Origin: CAWCUZ01 sp963798795
GTDB taxonomy: Bacteria > Acidobacteriota > Vicinamibacteria > Vicinamibacterales > SCN-69-37
Length of the DNA stretch: 64,000 bases
NCBI GenBank assembly: GCA_963798795.1
Contig: CAWCUZ010000001.1
Coordinates: forward strand, 1,364,001-1,428,000
Reading direction: 5' to 3'
Shown piece by piece: positions 8,394-18,375 of this stretch (within the stretch, counting starts at the first letter, position 1; each line of letters opens with the position of its first letter). The position numbers and the translations under genes are program-made. The notes beneath the pieces are model-generated. The model did no database searches, was not told the DNA's origin, and worked only from the letters and a program-made list of their open reading frames with translations.

Positions 8394-9438
8394 CGCCGTC
8401 GCCTGGCTGCCCCGGGGCGCCATCGCCTGGCCTCCCGGCCAGAACGGCGACGAGCGCGGCTTCGATCGAGACGACGAAGTACGTGAACGTGTGCTCGAAG
8501 AAGTGTGGCAGCAGCAGCGTTGCGAGATCCTGGGTCTGTCCGTACCCCGTGGCGCCGGCCAGCACGGACGCGACGCCCGCGTACGCGCCGAGCGCGAGAC
8601 CGGCGACGCCGGCCGCGACCGCCCGCGGCGGAACCCGAAGACTCCGTGGATCGGCCCGGACCGTCGGTCCCTGCCGCGGGCGCGCGGTCATGACCAGCGA
8701 CAGTCCCCAGGCCGCCGGCAACGTGACCAGCGCGTGCGTCATCACCTCGCGCGCCTGGTGACCGAGGAACCGGGGATCGGCGAAGGGTTCGGCCAGCCCC
8801 GTCCACCCACCGGCGAAGATGACGGTGAGCACCGCGTAGATCAGAAATGCGCTCGCGACCGCCGCGGCGCCATGGCGCGGCCGTGCGGACGCCAGACCAG
8901 TCGCCGCACGCAGGAGGAACGCGGCGCTCAGAGAGACGAGCATCAGCGCCGGCCGCGACAGCATGTGGTAGCGCCAGTGCGATCCCCACATGGCCGGCTC
9001 GCCGCTGCGGGTGTAGTACTGCAGGATGTTGCCGCGCAGCAGCACGAGTCCGCCTTCCACCACGGTGCCGCCGACGATGATGGCCACCACGATCGCGAGG
9101 AGCCCGCCGAGCACGGCCATCCGCCTCGCCGTTCCGCGGCGCGCTGCCGGCTCGGCGGCTGGTGCGGCGCACGCCAGAGCAACCGAGCCGCCAATCGCCA
9201 GACCGAGCACGAGGTCGACCGGCAGTTCACGCGTGGCGTGTTCCACGTACAGGATGGTCTGGGTGAGCGTCCGGACGCCGTCCTCGTGCACCACCACGTT
9301 CCAGGGCCACACGGTCCCGGTGTGCACGCAGATCCCGGCGAACGCTGCGACGAGGACGAGGATCGCCCAGACCAGCAGCAGCCGGCCGCCCGCGAGCGCA
9401 CGCGCGACCGGTACGAACCGCGGCGTCCCTGCGCTCAC
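8356..9438 (-). CDS. Polytopic membrane protein of unknown function
   Basis: 360 residues with eight or so membrane segments (for example LLLVWAILVLVAAFAGI near the start and AVLGGLLAIVVAIIVGG in the middle). No family signature is recognisable to me. The GTG start at 9438 overlaps the stop of the upstream GT39-like gene (GTGA), so the two are probably co-translated and may act on the same lipid-linked substrate. The last 25 residues are low-complexity Gly/Ala/Pro/Asp (PGDGAPGQPGDGAPGLQ) and are encoded by family A repeats. The 3' end overlaps that of the convergent UPF0104-type gene by 28 bases. Confidence 0.7.
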   Translation of the reverse strand: MSAGTPRFVPVARALAGGRLLLVWAILVLVAAFAGICVHTGTVWPWNVVVHEDGVRTLTQTILYVEHATRELPVDLVLGLAIGGSVALACAAPAAEPAARRGTARRMAVLGGLLAIVVAIIVGGTVVEGGLVLLRGNILQYYTRSGEPAMWGSHWRYHMLSRPALMLVSLSAAFLLRAATGLASARPRHGAAAVASAFLIYAVLTVIFAGGWTGLAEPFADPRFLGHQAREVMTHALVTLPAAWGLSLVMTARPRQGPTVRADPRSLRVPPRAVAAGVAGLALGAYAGVASVLAGATGYGQTQDLATLLLPHFFEHTFTYFVVSIEAALVAVLAGRPGDGAPGQPGDGAPGLQPRGCRPV

Positions 9439-10916
9439 CGGCCGGCCATCGGGGTGGCGGCGCCGCAGCGCGCTACCGTGATCTGGCCGCCGGCGACGGT
9501 GCCAGGAAAGGTCGCGACCGACACGCATCGCGCCCGCACCGCGGCCATCAGGTCAGGCTCCTGCGATTCGAGGAACGGGCGGAGCGTGTAGATCAGCCAG
9601 ACACCGGGCGTCCGCGCGGCGACGTCGGCGAGCTCGGCGGCGTCCGACACGCGCGACCAGGGCTGACCGTAGTAGCGCTGGTACGGCAGGCTCGTGCCGC
9701 TGCCGACGAGCACCACGCGATCGCCGGGCCCGGCCGCCGCCTGCACGTACCGCAGCGCGCCGGCATAGTCCTGTTTCGGATACCGGTACGCCGCGGGCAG
9801 CGCCGCGATCGAGACGACGACGGCGCCCGCGATGGCGCCCCTCGTCATCCAGATCTGCGCGCCGGGGCGGTTGAAGCGAGCGGGCAGGCGCGAGGCGAGG
9901 GCGCGCGCCACCACCACCAGGCCGCGGACGACCACCAGGAGGCCGAACCCGGCCAGAAAGAAGAAGAAGCGCGGAAAGATCGGCCGGCCCATGGCGACCG
10001 CCGCCACGAGCAGCACGCCGGCCGGCACGAAGAACAGCGCGACCAGGGTCGCGCTCTGCCGGAGATAGCTCCAGCCGCCGGCCAGGAACACGACGCCGCC
10101 AATGATCACCGCTCCGGTGAGCGAGTACCCGATGCGCAGACCCCGCAGCGCTTCGGCCGCCGCCCACGCCGGCGTCGCGGCGCCGGCCCACGTCGACCCG
10201 CCGGCGAAGAAGGCCCGCACTTCGCCGAGCATCGGCGCATAGAGGGCCACGGTCAGCACTGCGGCGAACCCGAACCCGATCGCCGGGTTGATGAAATCGC
10301 GCCACACGGTCCGGCCGCGCCTGGACCAGAGGCTCGGCGCCACGACCGCCGCCTGACCGACCACGACCAGCACCATCGTCAGGTGCGTGTACGCCGCCAG
10401 CGCCGACATGGCGCCGTAGCCGAGGTACAGACCGATCCGGCCGCTGTCGATGGCCTCGAGCAGGAGCCAGGTGGCGGCGAGCGTGAAGAACAGCAGCATG
10501 GTGTAGCCGCGCGCGTTCTGCGAAAACCAGACGTGGTGGTACGACACGGTCAGCAGCAGGGCCGCCGCGAGCGCTTCGAGCCGGCTCGCGATCTTCGCGC
10601 CGAACCCGTACAGCAGGGGAACGGTCGCGATGCCGAAGAGCGCCGCCGGCAGGCGCAGGCTCCACGCGTGTTCGCCGACGAGCGCATCGGCGGCGTGGGC
10701 GAGCACCGAGTAGAACGGGTGCTCGTTGTTGCTCGGAAAGTGGGTCACGATGGTCCAGAAGGGGACGCGGACCGAATCGAGGAGCGTCGTGATCTCGTCG
10801 TACCACAGGCCGCTGCCGAGGTCGTACAGGCGCAGGGCGCACGCAATCGCCGTCAGGGCCAGCAGGAGCCGTCGCTCCCCCGGCTGCAGCCGAACGTGCT
10901 GGTGCCACCGCTCCAT
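9435..10916 (-). CDS. GT39/ArnT-like membrane glycosyltransferase
   Basis: 493 residues and a GT-C architecture with ten or more membrane helices. The first extracytoplasmic loop has the acidic catalytic motif LWYDEITT, then SNNEHPFYSVLAHAAD, and later WFSQNARGYTML, all typical of PMT/RgtA-D family enzymes that use polyprenyl-phosphate sugars. The soluble C-terminal part follows the last helix (about residue 380). It would transfer a sugar from the lipid carrier on the periplasmic face. It sits between the pyruvyl-transferase-like gene (6 bp upstream) and the unknown membrane protein (overlapping), forming a minus-strand operon. Confidence 0.85.
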   Translation of the reverse strand: MERWHQHVRLQPGERRLLLALTAIACALRLYDLGSGLWYDEITTLLDSVRVPFWTIVTHFPSNNEHPFYSVLAHAADALVGEHAWSLRLPAALFGIATVPLLYGFGAKIASRLEALAAALLLTVSYHHVWFSQNARGYTMLLFFTLAATWLLLEAIDSGRIGLYLGYGAMSALAAYTHLTMVLVVVGQAAVVAPSLWSRRGRTVWRDFINPAIGFGFAAVLTVALYAPMLGEVRAFFAGGSTWAGAATPAWAAAEALRGLRIGYSLTGAVIIGGVVFLAGGWSYLRQSATLVALFFVPAGVLLVAAVAMGRPIFPRFFFFLAGFGLLVVVRGLVVVARALASRLPARFNRPGAQIWMTRGAIAGAVVVSIAALPAAYRYPKQDYAGALRYVQAAAGPGDRVVLVGSGTSLPYQRYYGQPWSRVSDAAELADVAARTPGVWLIYTLRPFLESQEPDLMAAVRARCVSVATFPGTVAGGQITVARCGAATPMAGR

Positions 10917-10922
10917 CGATCC

Positions 10923-13011
10923 TCAGCGCTCCGCGGCCGGGCGCGGGCCGCCGCCCAGGGCCGTAATTCGATCGACCAGCCAGCCGGCCGTGACCTCGTC
11001 GATTCGGCGGCAGTTCTCGCTCTGCCCGGCATCGTCGAGCAGGTCCGCCACCTTGTCGCGCGCGCCGATGCGATAGTCGATGCCGATCACCGGGCGGCCG
11101 AGCGCGAGGGCGAACACCGCCGCGTGGAAGCGCATGGCGATGACGACGTCGACGCGGCGCAGGAGCGACACGACCCCGTCGAGGCTCGCATCCCCTTCCC
11201 AGACGCGAAGGTCGACGTCCACCGGGAGCCGCCGCGCCACCTGATATGCGCTGCGGAGGTCGGACATGCCGAACTGAATCGCGTTCATCGGAAAGAACAC
11301 GAAGCAGGGTGGTGTCGTGAACGTCTGCCGGCAGCGCTGCATCGCGTCCGCGATGCAATCGGCACAGCGCGCCTCCACGCGCCGCGTGTGCGCCACGCGG
11401 TCCGCGGCGGCGACCCCCGTCGTGTACACGGCTCTGATCGGCCGCAGGTTCACGCCGACGCACATCCGGCCGTCGGTGCCGCGCAGCAGGCGATCGACCT
11501 CGTCACGGTCGCGGTCGGGCAGCCGCGTGAGCGCGTTCCGGGACGCCAGATAGTCGAACGCCGGGTCGCGGCACACGACCGGCGCCGCATCCCTCATGAG
11601 CGGATGCCGGGTCCCGCCGGTCGTGCGTACCGAAACGCGAGTCGCGAGACCCACCAGGCGGCCGGCCACCCACGTCGACGACCGTCGCGCAAACGGGCCC
11701 GGCCCGACGCCCTCCAGGATGAACGGCAGCCCCCGCCGTCGCGCGCGCGAGGCCGTGTAGAGATGACGCACGAGCTGCTTGGGCAGATCGATGAAGGGAC
11801 CGCCGGCAAAGACGACCGCATCCACCTCCTCGAGCGCGGAATCGGATCGCGGCGTGTTCATACGGTCGGACGTCGACCGGCACCGGCAGGTCGAGTCCGG
11901 CCACCAGGTGACGCGTGTGCGCCGGACGCTGGCTCATGAGCACGGCGCCATCCAGGCGCCGCGCCGTCGAGAGGCGCAGCAGCACGCCCGCGAGGACCGC
12001 GGCGTCGCCGATGTGATCGCCGCCGTATGCGCCGATGAGGAGCGCCCGCCCGCCGGCGGCGTGCCACGGGTCCGCCGGACGCGCTGCCGACGACGCCAGC
12101 CGGCCGCGCAGCCACTCCCCAATCGCGCGGGCGCCGTCGCGCAGCACACCCGCGACGTCCAGCAGGTGGTCGGTTCCTGCGGGGGTCTCTGACCGGTCTT
12201 CATCGCCGGCGTTCGGCCGGCCATCGCCGATGGCCCATCGCCGCCGGGTGTCGAGCGTCCAGGCGGTCCGTCCCGTGCGACCTCCCGCCGTCAGGACGGC
12301 CACCACGTCTGTGGCCGCACGGCTCGGCGCTCGCTGCATCTGAATCGCCTGCAGCAGCGCCCGATACCACTGCGTGCGCGCGTCGCCGTGCAGGCGGCGC
12401 TCTTCCCTCAGGAGCCGCCACGTGATGAAGTCATCGGCAAAGAGCCGCGCCTCGGCATCGAGCCCGAGCGTCGGGTTCGCGTCCTGACCCGTTGGCGGAT
12501 CGCCCGGAACCAGCACCGGGTCCGCGCCCTCGTCGCGCGCGAGCGAGAACAGTCCTTCGAGACGATAGACGCTGTCTCGCGCCAGTGGCACGACCCATCG
12601 CACGGACACGCCGGCGCCGACCAGGTGGCGCGTGGCGTCCAGCACGGCCGCGAGCGACGACGCGTCAGCGTCCCCGCCGGCCGGGCGGCCGGGCGGCGTG
12701 AAGGCGCTCGCCCCGGCCGAAAGCCCACACGCCGCCAGGAAGGGCATCAATCGCGCGCCGCACTGTTCGCGGAGCCGCGTGGCCGTCCGCGCGAAGGCTG
12801 CATCCGGCGGCCACGACGTGCTGAGCACGACCTCGCGCACTGGAGGCAGCGCGGCGACGACCTCGTCGCAGAGTCGTTCAGACCACGCGCTTCCGCGCGG
12901 CGGGGTCGCAATCTCGAGCGCCCGGACACGCGAGATGTCGACCGACTCGAACAGGTGGCCCGGATCGCCGGCGGCCGTCAGGTCGTCGGTGGTGCTGGAG
13001 GAAGACGTCAT
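10923..13011 (-). CDS. Polysaccharide pyruvyl transferase-like protein with an N-terminal extra domain (one frameshift)
   Basis: About 695 residues after correction. The C-terminal 370 residues are a polysaccharide pyruvyl transferase domain: LLIGAYGGDHIGDAAVL, VVFAGGPFIDLPKQL and the MRFHAAVFALALGRPVIGIDY signature. The N-terminal 300 residues (from MTSSSSTTDD) look like an alpha/beta domain with a dimension reminiscent of a cysteine-less TIM-barrel, which I cannot assign. One extra base near 11840 breaks the frame inside the transferase domain; the protein reads through as AIRSALEEVDAVVF when it is removed. The enzyme would add ketal-linked pyruvate to a surface glycan; the frameshift is probably a sequence error. 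It is the first gene of the minus-strand operon running to 8356. Confidence 0.75.
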
Positions 13012-13079
13012 CAGGGCGGCCGCGCCCCCGAGCCGGCGGGACGCCGACCGACAGTCTACACGACGGTACACTAGGACCC

Positions 13080-14465
13080 GTGTCCGACCACCCCGGCGAC
13101 ATCCGCACGCGTCGACCGCTGCGCATCGCGATGGTCACGACGTTCTACCCGCCGTTCAACTTCGGGGGCGACGGTCGGTACGTGCGGAACCTCGCCAGCG
13201 CGCTCGCGCGCCGCGGTCACCGGGTCGACGTCGTCTGCGACGCCGATGCGTTCCATCTGCTCGGCGACCGCACCACGGGCCCGGCGCCGGAGCCGGGGCC
13301 GGTGCCGGGCGTGACCGTGCACGTGCTGCGGAGCCGCGTGCCGGCGCTGTCGTGCCTGGCCACGCAGCAACTCGGGCGGCGGCTCGTCCATGGGGGCCGG
13401 CTGCGTCGGCTGCTGGACGGGCCGTTCGACGTCATTCACTTCCACAACGCCTCGCTCGTGGGCGGGCCGAGGATGCTGGCGTACGGCGCGGGCGTCAAGC
13501 TCTACACGGCGCACGACCACTGGCTGGTCTGTCCGACCCACACGCTCTGGCGGCACAACCGCGAAGTCTGCACGGGCCGCGAGTGCGTCCGGTGCTCGCT
13601 CGCCTATCGGCGCCCTCCGCAGCTCTGGCGCGCGACGGGACTGATCGAGCGGAGCGCGCGTCACGTGGACGCGTTCATCGCCTTGAGCCGATTCACCGCG
13701 GCCAAGCACGCGGAGTTCGGGTTCTCGCGGCCGATGACCGTCGTGCCGTCGTTTCTTCCCGACCTCGAGGCCGCCGACTCCGGCCCGCGAATCCAGAGCG
13801 GCCTGGACGGAACCGGGCGCGGGACCGGACGGCCGTACTTTCTGTTCGTGGGCCGGCTCGAGACAATCAAGGGGCTGCAGGACGTCATCCCGCTGTTCGA
13901 TCGCGAGAGTCCGGCCGACCTGCTCATCGCGGGCACCGGCGCGTTCGAAGCGGAGTTGCGGGCGCTGGCCGGCGGACGCCCGACCGTGCGGTTCCTGGGA
14001 CCGCGGCCGCCCGACGCGCTGCACGCGCTGTATCGAGACGCCGTGGCGCTCATTGCCCCGTCGGCCGGTTTCGAGGTCTTCCCCCAGGTGGTGCTCGAGG
14101 CGTTCCAGCACGGCGTGCCGGTGATCGCCCGCCGGTTGGGACCGTATCCCGAGATCGTGGAGGCGAGCGGCGGCGGCCTGCTGTTCGGGACGGCCGCCGG
14201 ACTGCGCGAGGCGATGACGTCCCTCGCGGCCGATCCTGGCCGGCGCGCGGCGCTCGGTCAGGCGGGCCGCCGCGCCTTCCGTGAACGCTGGAGCGAATCC
14301 GTGGCGATGGCCGGCTATCTCGATCTGATCCGGTCGATCGCCGCGCGGCGCGGTCTCACGGCGATCTCCGAAGCGTTCGCCGCAACCGGCGCGGCACGTT
14401 CCGAGCCGCCACATACCACGGAAACATCGGCGTCACCGCCAGGTCGAACAGGCGCCGGCGCCTGA
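13080..14465 (+). CDS. Family 4 glycosyltransferase
   Basis: 461 residues starting at GTG 13080. The glycosyltransferase 4 N-domain is visible in MVTTFYPPFNFGGDGRYV and VIHFHNASL, and the donor domain in FVGRLETIKGLQDVI and SAGFEVFPQVVLEAFQHGVPV. Five cysteines cluster at about 150-180 (VCPTHTLW ... CTGRECVRC), an insertion seen in some GT4 enzymes that may bind metal. The last 40 residues are antisense to the convergent deacetylase gene and look non-native, so the true end may be near residue 425. It is divergent from the pyruvyl-transferase-like gene. Confidence 0.85.
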   Translation: MSDHPGDIRTRRPLRIAMVTTFYPPFNFGGDGRYVRNLASALARRGHRVDVVCDADAFHLLGDRTTGPAPEPGPVPGVTVHVLRSRVPALSCLATQQLGRRLVHGGRLRRLLDGPFDVIHFHNASLVGGPRMLAYGAGVKLYTAHDHWLVCPTHTLWRHNREVCTGRECVRCSLAYRRPPQLWRATGLIERSARHVDAFIALSRFTAAKHAEFGFSRPMTVVPSFLPDLEAADSGPRIQSGLDGTGRGTGRPYFLFVGRLETIKGLQDVIPLFDRESPADLLIAGTGAFEAELRALAGGRPTVRFLGPRPPDALHALYRDAVALIAPSAGFEVFPQVVLEAFQHGVPVIARRLGPYPEIVEASGGGLLFGTAAGLREAMTSLAADPGRRAALGQAGRRAFRERWSESVAMAGYLDLIRSIAARRGLTAISEAFAATGAARSEPPHTTETSASPPGRTGAGA

Positions 14466-15103
14466 GGTGGTACGCGTCGACGCGTTCGAGCGCGTACGGA
14501 TCGCTCCGCCGCGACGCGAGCCCGAGCGTGTCGGTGCACGCGCAGTCGAAGTGCTCCGCGGCCAGGCGCCGGCTCTCGGCGTCGAACCGCCCGAACGGGT
14601 ACACGAACGTCCGGACCGCCGCGCCGATCCGAATCCGCGATGCCATCGCGCGAGTCGCGCATCTCGCGCGCGATTCGGACGGCGCCGACCCGCGTCAGAT
14701 CCGGATGCGTCAGCGTGTGCGCCCCGAACTCGATGCCGGCCGCGTGCATCTCGCGAACCTCCGGCCAGCTCAGCGTCTCGCGACCCTCGAACGGCGGCAG
14801 CCGGTCGTCGGCCGTCGCTCCGGGCGTCAGGAACACCGTCGCGCCCATCCCGAACTGCCGCAGCACCGGGAACGCCTCCGCATGCACGCTCCGATAGCCG
14901 TCGTCGAACGTGACGACGAACGTCCAATCCGGAAACGGCTGGCGCTGCCGCAGGCACTCCACGGCCTCGAGCAGGCCGACCGTCCGGTAGCCGGCGTTGT
15001 GCAACGTGGCCATGCCGTGGCGAAAGACGTCGGGCCGGCACGAGAGGACGGACGGCCGGGTGTCAATCGCGTGGAACGTGAGAATGGGGATCGTGGCAGA
15101 CAT
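14356..15103 (-). CDS. Polysaccharide deacetylase family protein (one frameshift)
   Basis: About 248 residues after correction. The NodB-type motifs are present: TFDDGYRS (metal and catalytic Asp-Asp), GAHTLTHPDL (the two metal-binding histidines) and YPFGRFD further on. The frame is broken near 14635 by an extra base between the second and third motifs; the C-terminal part continues to a stop at 14356. Such enzymes remove acetyl groups from N-acetylated sugars in exopolysaccharide or peptidoglycan. No signal peptide is seen, so action on a cytoplasmic or lipid-linked substrate is possible. It overlaps the end of the convergent glycosyltransferase by about 110 bases and precedes the flippase gene on the other side. 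Confidence 0.78.
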
Positions 15104-15115
15104 CGCCCGCGGCCC

Positions 15116-16579
15116 TCACGCGGTCCCTGGGTCGGCGGGCGCCCGCCGGCGCACCGCGCCCAGCCGGACGAGGTCGGGCACGAGGCGCCAATCGATGCGC
15201 GGCGCCAGCCCGGCGAACGCGGCGAGCCCGAGCGCGGCGAACCAGGCATTCAGGGGAAATGCGCGGACGCCCAGCGCCACGACGACCGCCATCGCGGCGG
15301 GCCGGACGATCGGGCCGACGAGCGGAAGCGGGCCGATGGCCCGCGTGGCCGCCGCGTGCGCCACCAGCCAGGCCGCGACCGATCCGGCCACGGCGGCCAG
15401 GGCGGCGCCTCGCGCGTCGATCCCCGGAACCAGCGCGATGCCGAGCGCCGCGATGACGACCGAACCGGCAAGCTGCGCGATGACGACGCGTGTCTGGTGT
15501 CCGGCCGCGACGAGCGACCATCGCGCGTGTCCCGACAGCAGCGTCACCGGCACCGTCCACGCGAGGATCGCCAGAATCGGACCGGCGTCGGCGAACCGCA
15601 CGCCGAACGCCAGCGTGCAGATCGGATCGGCCAGCACTGCGAGCGCCAGCCCCGTCAGGGTCCCGCCCCACGCGAGCACGCGGTACGACGCGGCCATCAT
15701 CGAGGCCAGCTCGTCCCGATCGCTGGCCGTCGCGCGCGCCATCGCCGGATAGAAATTGAAGTAGTCCAGATTCGAGAACGCCAGCACGGCCCCAATCACG
15801 CGGCTCGCCGCGCCGAACCAGCCCGTGGCATCGCCGCCGGCGAAGTAGGCCACGAGCAGCAGGGGCGCATACTGGTTGGCCGACCAGACGACGTTGCCGA
15901 GGCCGATCACACTGCCCTCCGCCGCGAGGCCAGGCAGGCCCGCGAGCGGGACCCGCAGTCGCCACGGCGTGATGCGCGCCTGCTGGATCGCCACGCAGAA
16001 GAGGCTCATTGCGGAGACGGCCGCGATTTCCGCCCAGCCCACGCGAAGCAGGTCGCCCGAGCCGGCCACGAGCGCGACCACCAGAACCGCGAACACGGCC
16101 ATCCGCAGCACCTGGGCGAACGCGGCCGCCGCCATCCGGTCGGTCGCCTGCAGCAGCCAGGTCTGCCGCCACGGCGCCGCCAGGAGGCTCAACGCGAACA
16201 GCCGGAGCAGCGCGCCGTCGCCTGCTGCGCGTGCCGCCGGCATCCCCACCAGCACCATGGCGGGCACGCTCACGAGGGCCATCGCGAGCCGCGCAGCCGG
16301 GACCTGCGCCGCGATGGCCGGCAGCCCGGCGGGGCGCACGGCCAGCCGTCGCACACCGACGACGCCCAGGCCGCTTTCGATCACGACGGCAAAAAACACG
16401 GACAGCCCGACGACGTACTCGACCAGTCCGTAGTCGCTCGGCGGCAGCGCGCGGGCCAGCGCCGCGAAGGCGAGAAAGCCGGTGAAGCGGCTGATGACCT
16501 GGCCGCCCGCGAGGACGGCCAGGTCCCGGAGGAAGACGGGTGGACCGGCGCGCGGACGCGCCGCGGCAGCGGCCATCAT
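15116..16579 (-). CDS. Oligosaccharide flippase, polysaccharide biosynthesis (Wzx/MurJ-like) family
   Basis: 487 residues with 12-14 membrane helices. The N-terminal pattern FLRDLAVLAGGQVISRFTGFLAFAALARALPPSDYGLVEY is that of the polysaccharide-export flippase family, which moves undecaprenyl-linked repeat units across the inner membrane. A helix with VIGLGNVVWSANQYAPLLLV repeats the pattern in the second half. It begins four bases inside the small membrane gene upstream (ATGA-type overlap) and so belongs to the operon starting near 19081. It gives the region the export step of a Wzx-type pathway. Confidence 0.88.
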   Translation of the reverse strand: MMAAAAARPRAGPPVFLRDLAVLAGGQVISRFTGFLAFAALARALPPSDYGLVEYVVGLSVFFAVVIESGLGVVGVRRLAVRPAGLPAIAAQVPAARLAMALVSVPAMVLVGMPAARAAGDGALLRLFALSLLAAPWRQTWLLQATDRMAAAAFAQVLRMAVFAVLVVALVAGSGDLLRVGWAEIAAVSAMSLFCVAIQQARITPWRLRVPLAGLPGLAAEGSVIGLGNVVWSANQYAPLLLVAYFAGGDATGWFGAASRVIGAVLAFSNLDYFNFYPAMARATASDRDELASMMAASYRVLAWGGTLTGLALAVLADPICTLAFGVRFADAGPILAILAWTVPVTLLSGHARWSLVAAGHQTRVVIAQLAGSVVIAALGIALVPGIDARGAALAAVAGSVAAWLVAHAAATRAIGPLPLVGPIVRPAAMAVVVALGVRAFPLNAWFAALGLAAFAGLAPRIDWRLVPDLVRLGAVRRRAPADPGTA

Positions 16580-16881
16580 CCCGCGCGGCTGAACCGGTTG
16601 TAGAGACTGGCCAGCGCGCGACCGAACAGATACCCCACGGCGAACCCGTACGCCGCCCCCACGCCCGCGCCCACGGCCGTCACGCGATACCCGGGAAGGT
16701 AGGCCCCCAGCAGCGCCAGGTGCGGTCCCACCGGATCGCCGCCCTCGAGCACGAGGGCGAGCGTGGCGAGACCGAGCAGGGCGCAGCCGGTCAGACCGAC
16801 CCCCAGCCCCCAGGCCTGGCGGTTCAGGCGCGCGTACTCCCGGCGGCGTCGGAACGAGCGGTCCGTGGGCACGCCCGTCAC
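16576..16881 (-). CDS. Small two- to three-helix membrane protein A
   Basis: 101 residues from a GTG that overlaps the flavoprotein stop. After a basic N-terminus (SFRRRREYARLNRQAW) come three hydrophobic segments, with the shared motif LLGAYLPGYRVTAVGAGVG. It is clearly a paralogue of the 99-residue protein at 18375-18674 and, more distantly, of the one at 18691-19017: all have a first helix, a short loop with LL...PG(Y/F).V, and a glycine-rich pair of helices. The function is unknown; it may anchor or regulate the flavoprotein or flippase encoded beside it. Confidence 0.65.
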   Translation of the reverse strand: MTGVPTDRSFRRRREYARLNRQAWGLGVGLTGCALLGLATLALVLEGGDPVGPHLALLGAYLPGYRVTAVGAGVGAAYGFAVGYLFGRALASLYNRFSRAG

Positions 16882-18375
16882 CCCAGTTTCAGCGCCTGGT
16901 CCGCCCGCGGCTGGACGCGCTGCTCCTCGTGGTACTCGAAGTCGGTGTTGACCGCCCAGACGTCGTGGTGGCCGCCCTGCATGTTCTCGACGGCCATCAT
17001 GGCGGTCAGCATCGAGTGGTCCTGGTTGTTGTACTTGTGCATGCCGTTGCGGCCGACGGTGTGCAGGTTGCGAGATCGCGGTCGATGTACGACCGCGATG
17101 ACGTCCGAGATGCGCCGCGGTACGGCCGAATCGTAGATCGGGTAGGCCTTCGGCATGCGCACGACGCGTGCCGTCCACGACGCCGCGCGGGTCGCCAGGC
17201 CCAGCTCCTCGAGCTCGCGCGTCGCCAGCGCGATCAGGTCGGCGTCCGGCGTCTCCCACAGCCCGTCGCCCTCGAAGCAGAAGTACTCGAGGCCGAGGCA
17301 GGTCATGCCCGCGACCGGGCACCATGCGGCGGCTCCAGTTGTTGAAGTTCTGGATGCGCCCGACCTTGACGCCCGGCGTGTGGATGTAGATCCAGTTGTC
17401 GGGGAAGAGCGCGCCGGCGTCGAGGATCAGCGCGACGACGAGGAAGTCGCGGTAGCGCAGCCCCTCGCCGGCGGCCCGGACCTCGGCCGGCGGCGGCGGG
17501 CTCCAGCGCGCGCACGAGCGAGCGGACGGCATGGTCGAGATGAAGTGCTCGCCCTCGAACCGCGCGCTCGCCCTGCGGCGTGCGGGCGCGCACGGCGCAC
17601 GACGCGGCCGCCGCGGCAGCTCGAGCGCGATCGCGCGCGATGTGCCGCATGAGCACCTGGTCGCCCAGCGCCTCGATGCGGTCGCGGCACGTCTCCCACA
17701 TCTGCCCCGGCCCCAGCCGCGGGTACTGGAACTCGTTGATCAGCGTCTTGATGTCCGTGCGGCGCGCTTGTTGAGCGGCGCGGCGTCGAGGATCGCCTTG
17801 GCGAGCGAGAGGCTCTGGATGCGCTGCGCGGCCCATTCCGCGCGGATCTCGCGTGCACGGAATGCCCCACACCTTCTCCGTGTAGGTCTTGAAGAAGATC
17901 TCGTACAGCCGCTTGCCGAAGCGGTTCGGTCACCCACTGCTCGAAGTTCTCCTCGACCGGGTACGGGCAGAGCTGCCACTTCAGGTAGCTGAGCGAGGAT
18001 CGCAGCGGCGTTGCAAACGGGCCGAGGCCGCGCAGCGCGTTGGCGGCCTTGAGCGGGTAGTCGAAGTACTTGCCGTCGTAGTGGATGCGCGAGAGGCGCG
18101 GCACCGAGATGAACTCGCGGCCCGAGGATCTCGTGCCACAGCGCCTCGACCGGCGTCGATCTTGGTGAAGAAGCGGTGGCCGCCGATGTCGAAGCGGAAG
18201 CCCTTGTACTGCGCCGTCCGCGAGATGCCGCCGACGATGTCGTCGCCCTCGAGCACCGTGATCCGGACGTCCGTGCTTGGCGCAGCAGGTAGGCGGCCGT
18301 CAGCCCCGCCGGACCGGCGCCGACGATGACGACGCGGTCGCCGGGCTGTAGCTGGGTGACACTCCGGCCGGCCAT
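16878..18375 (-). pseudogene. UDP-galactopyranose-mutase-like flavoprotein with many frameshifts
   Basis: The protein can be followed through all three minus frames: the FAD motif VVIVGAGPAGLTAAYLL (start ATG 18375), then DIVGGISRTAQYKGFRFDIG, RIHYDGKYFDYPLKAANALR, a stretch with VTERFGKRLYEIFFKTYTEK, TDIKTLINEFQYPRLGPGQM, GEGLRYRDFLVVALILD, and NGMHKYNNQDHSMLTAMMAV before the stop at 16878. At least nine one-base shifts separate these blocks, for example near 18275, 18160, 18118, 17926, 17851, 17763 and 17313. The amino-acid motifs between shifts are almost undamaged and there are few internal stops, so dense sequence error is more likely than old decay. Corrected length is about 495 residues. 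It starts ATGA-overlapped with the upstream small membrane gene and is a paralogue of 2076-3505. Confidence 0.7.

Noticed and set aside
6119..9172. A 1017-codon open frame on the minus strand
   Set aside because: Only the 3' third (6119-7300) is a real glycosyltransferase; the rest is antisense to the UPF0104-type gene and is low-complexity Arg/Gly/Ala translation typical of high-GC shadows.
14528..16603. A 691-codon plus-strand open frame
   Set aside because: It is the antisense of the flippase and deacetylase genes, rich in Arg, His, Gly and Pro, with no family pattern.
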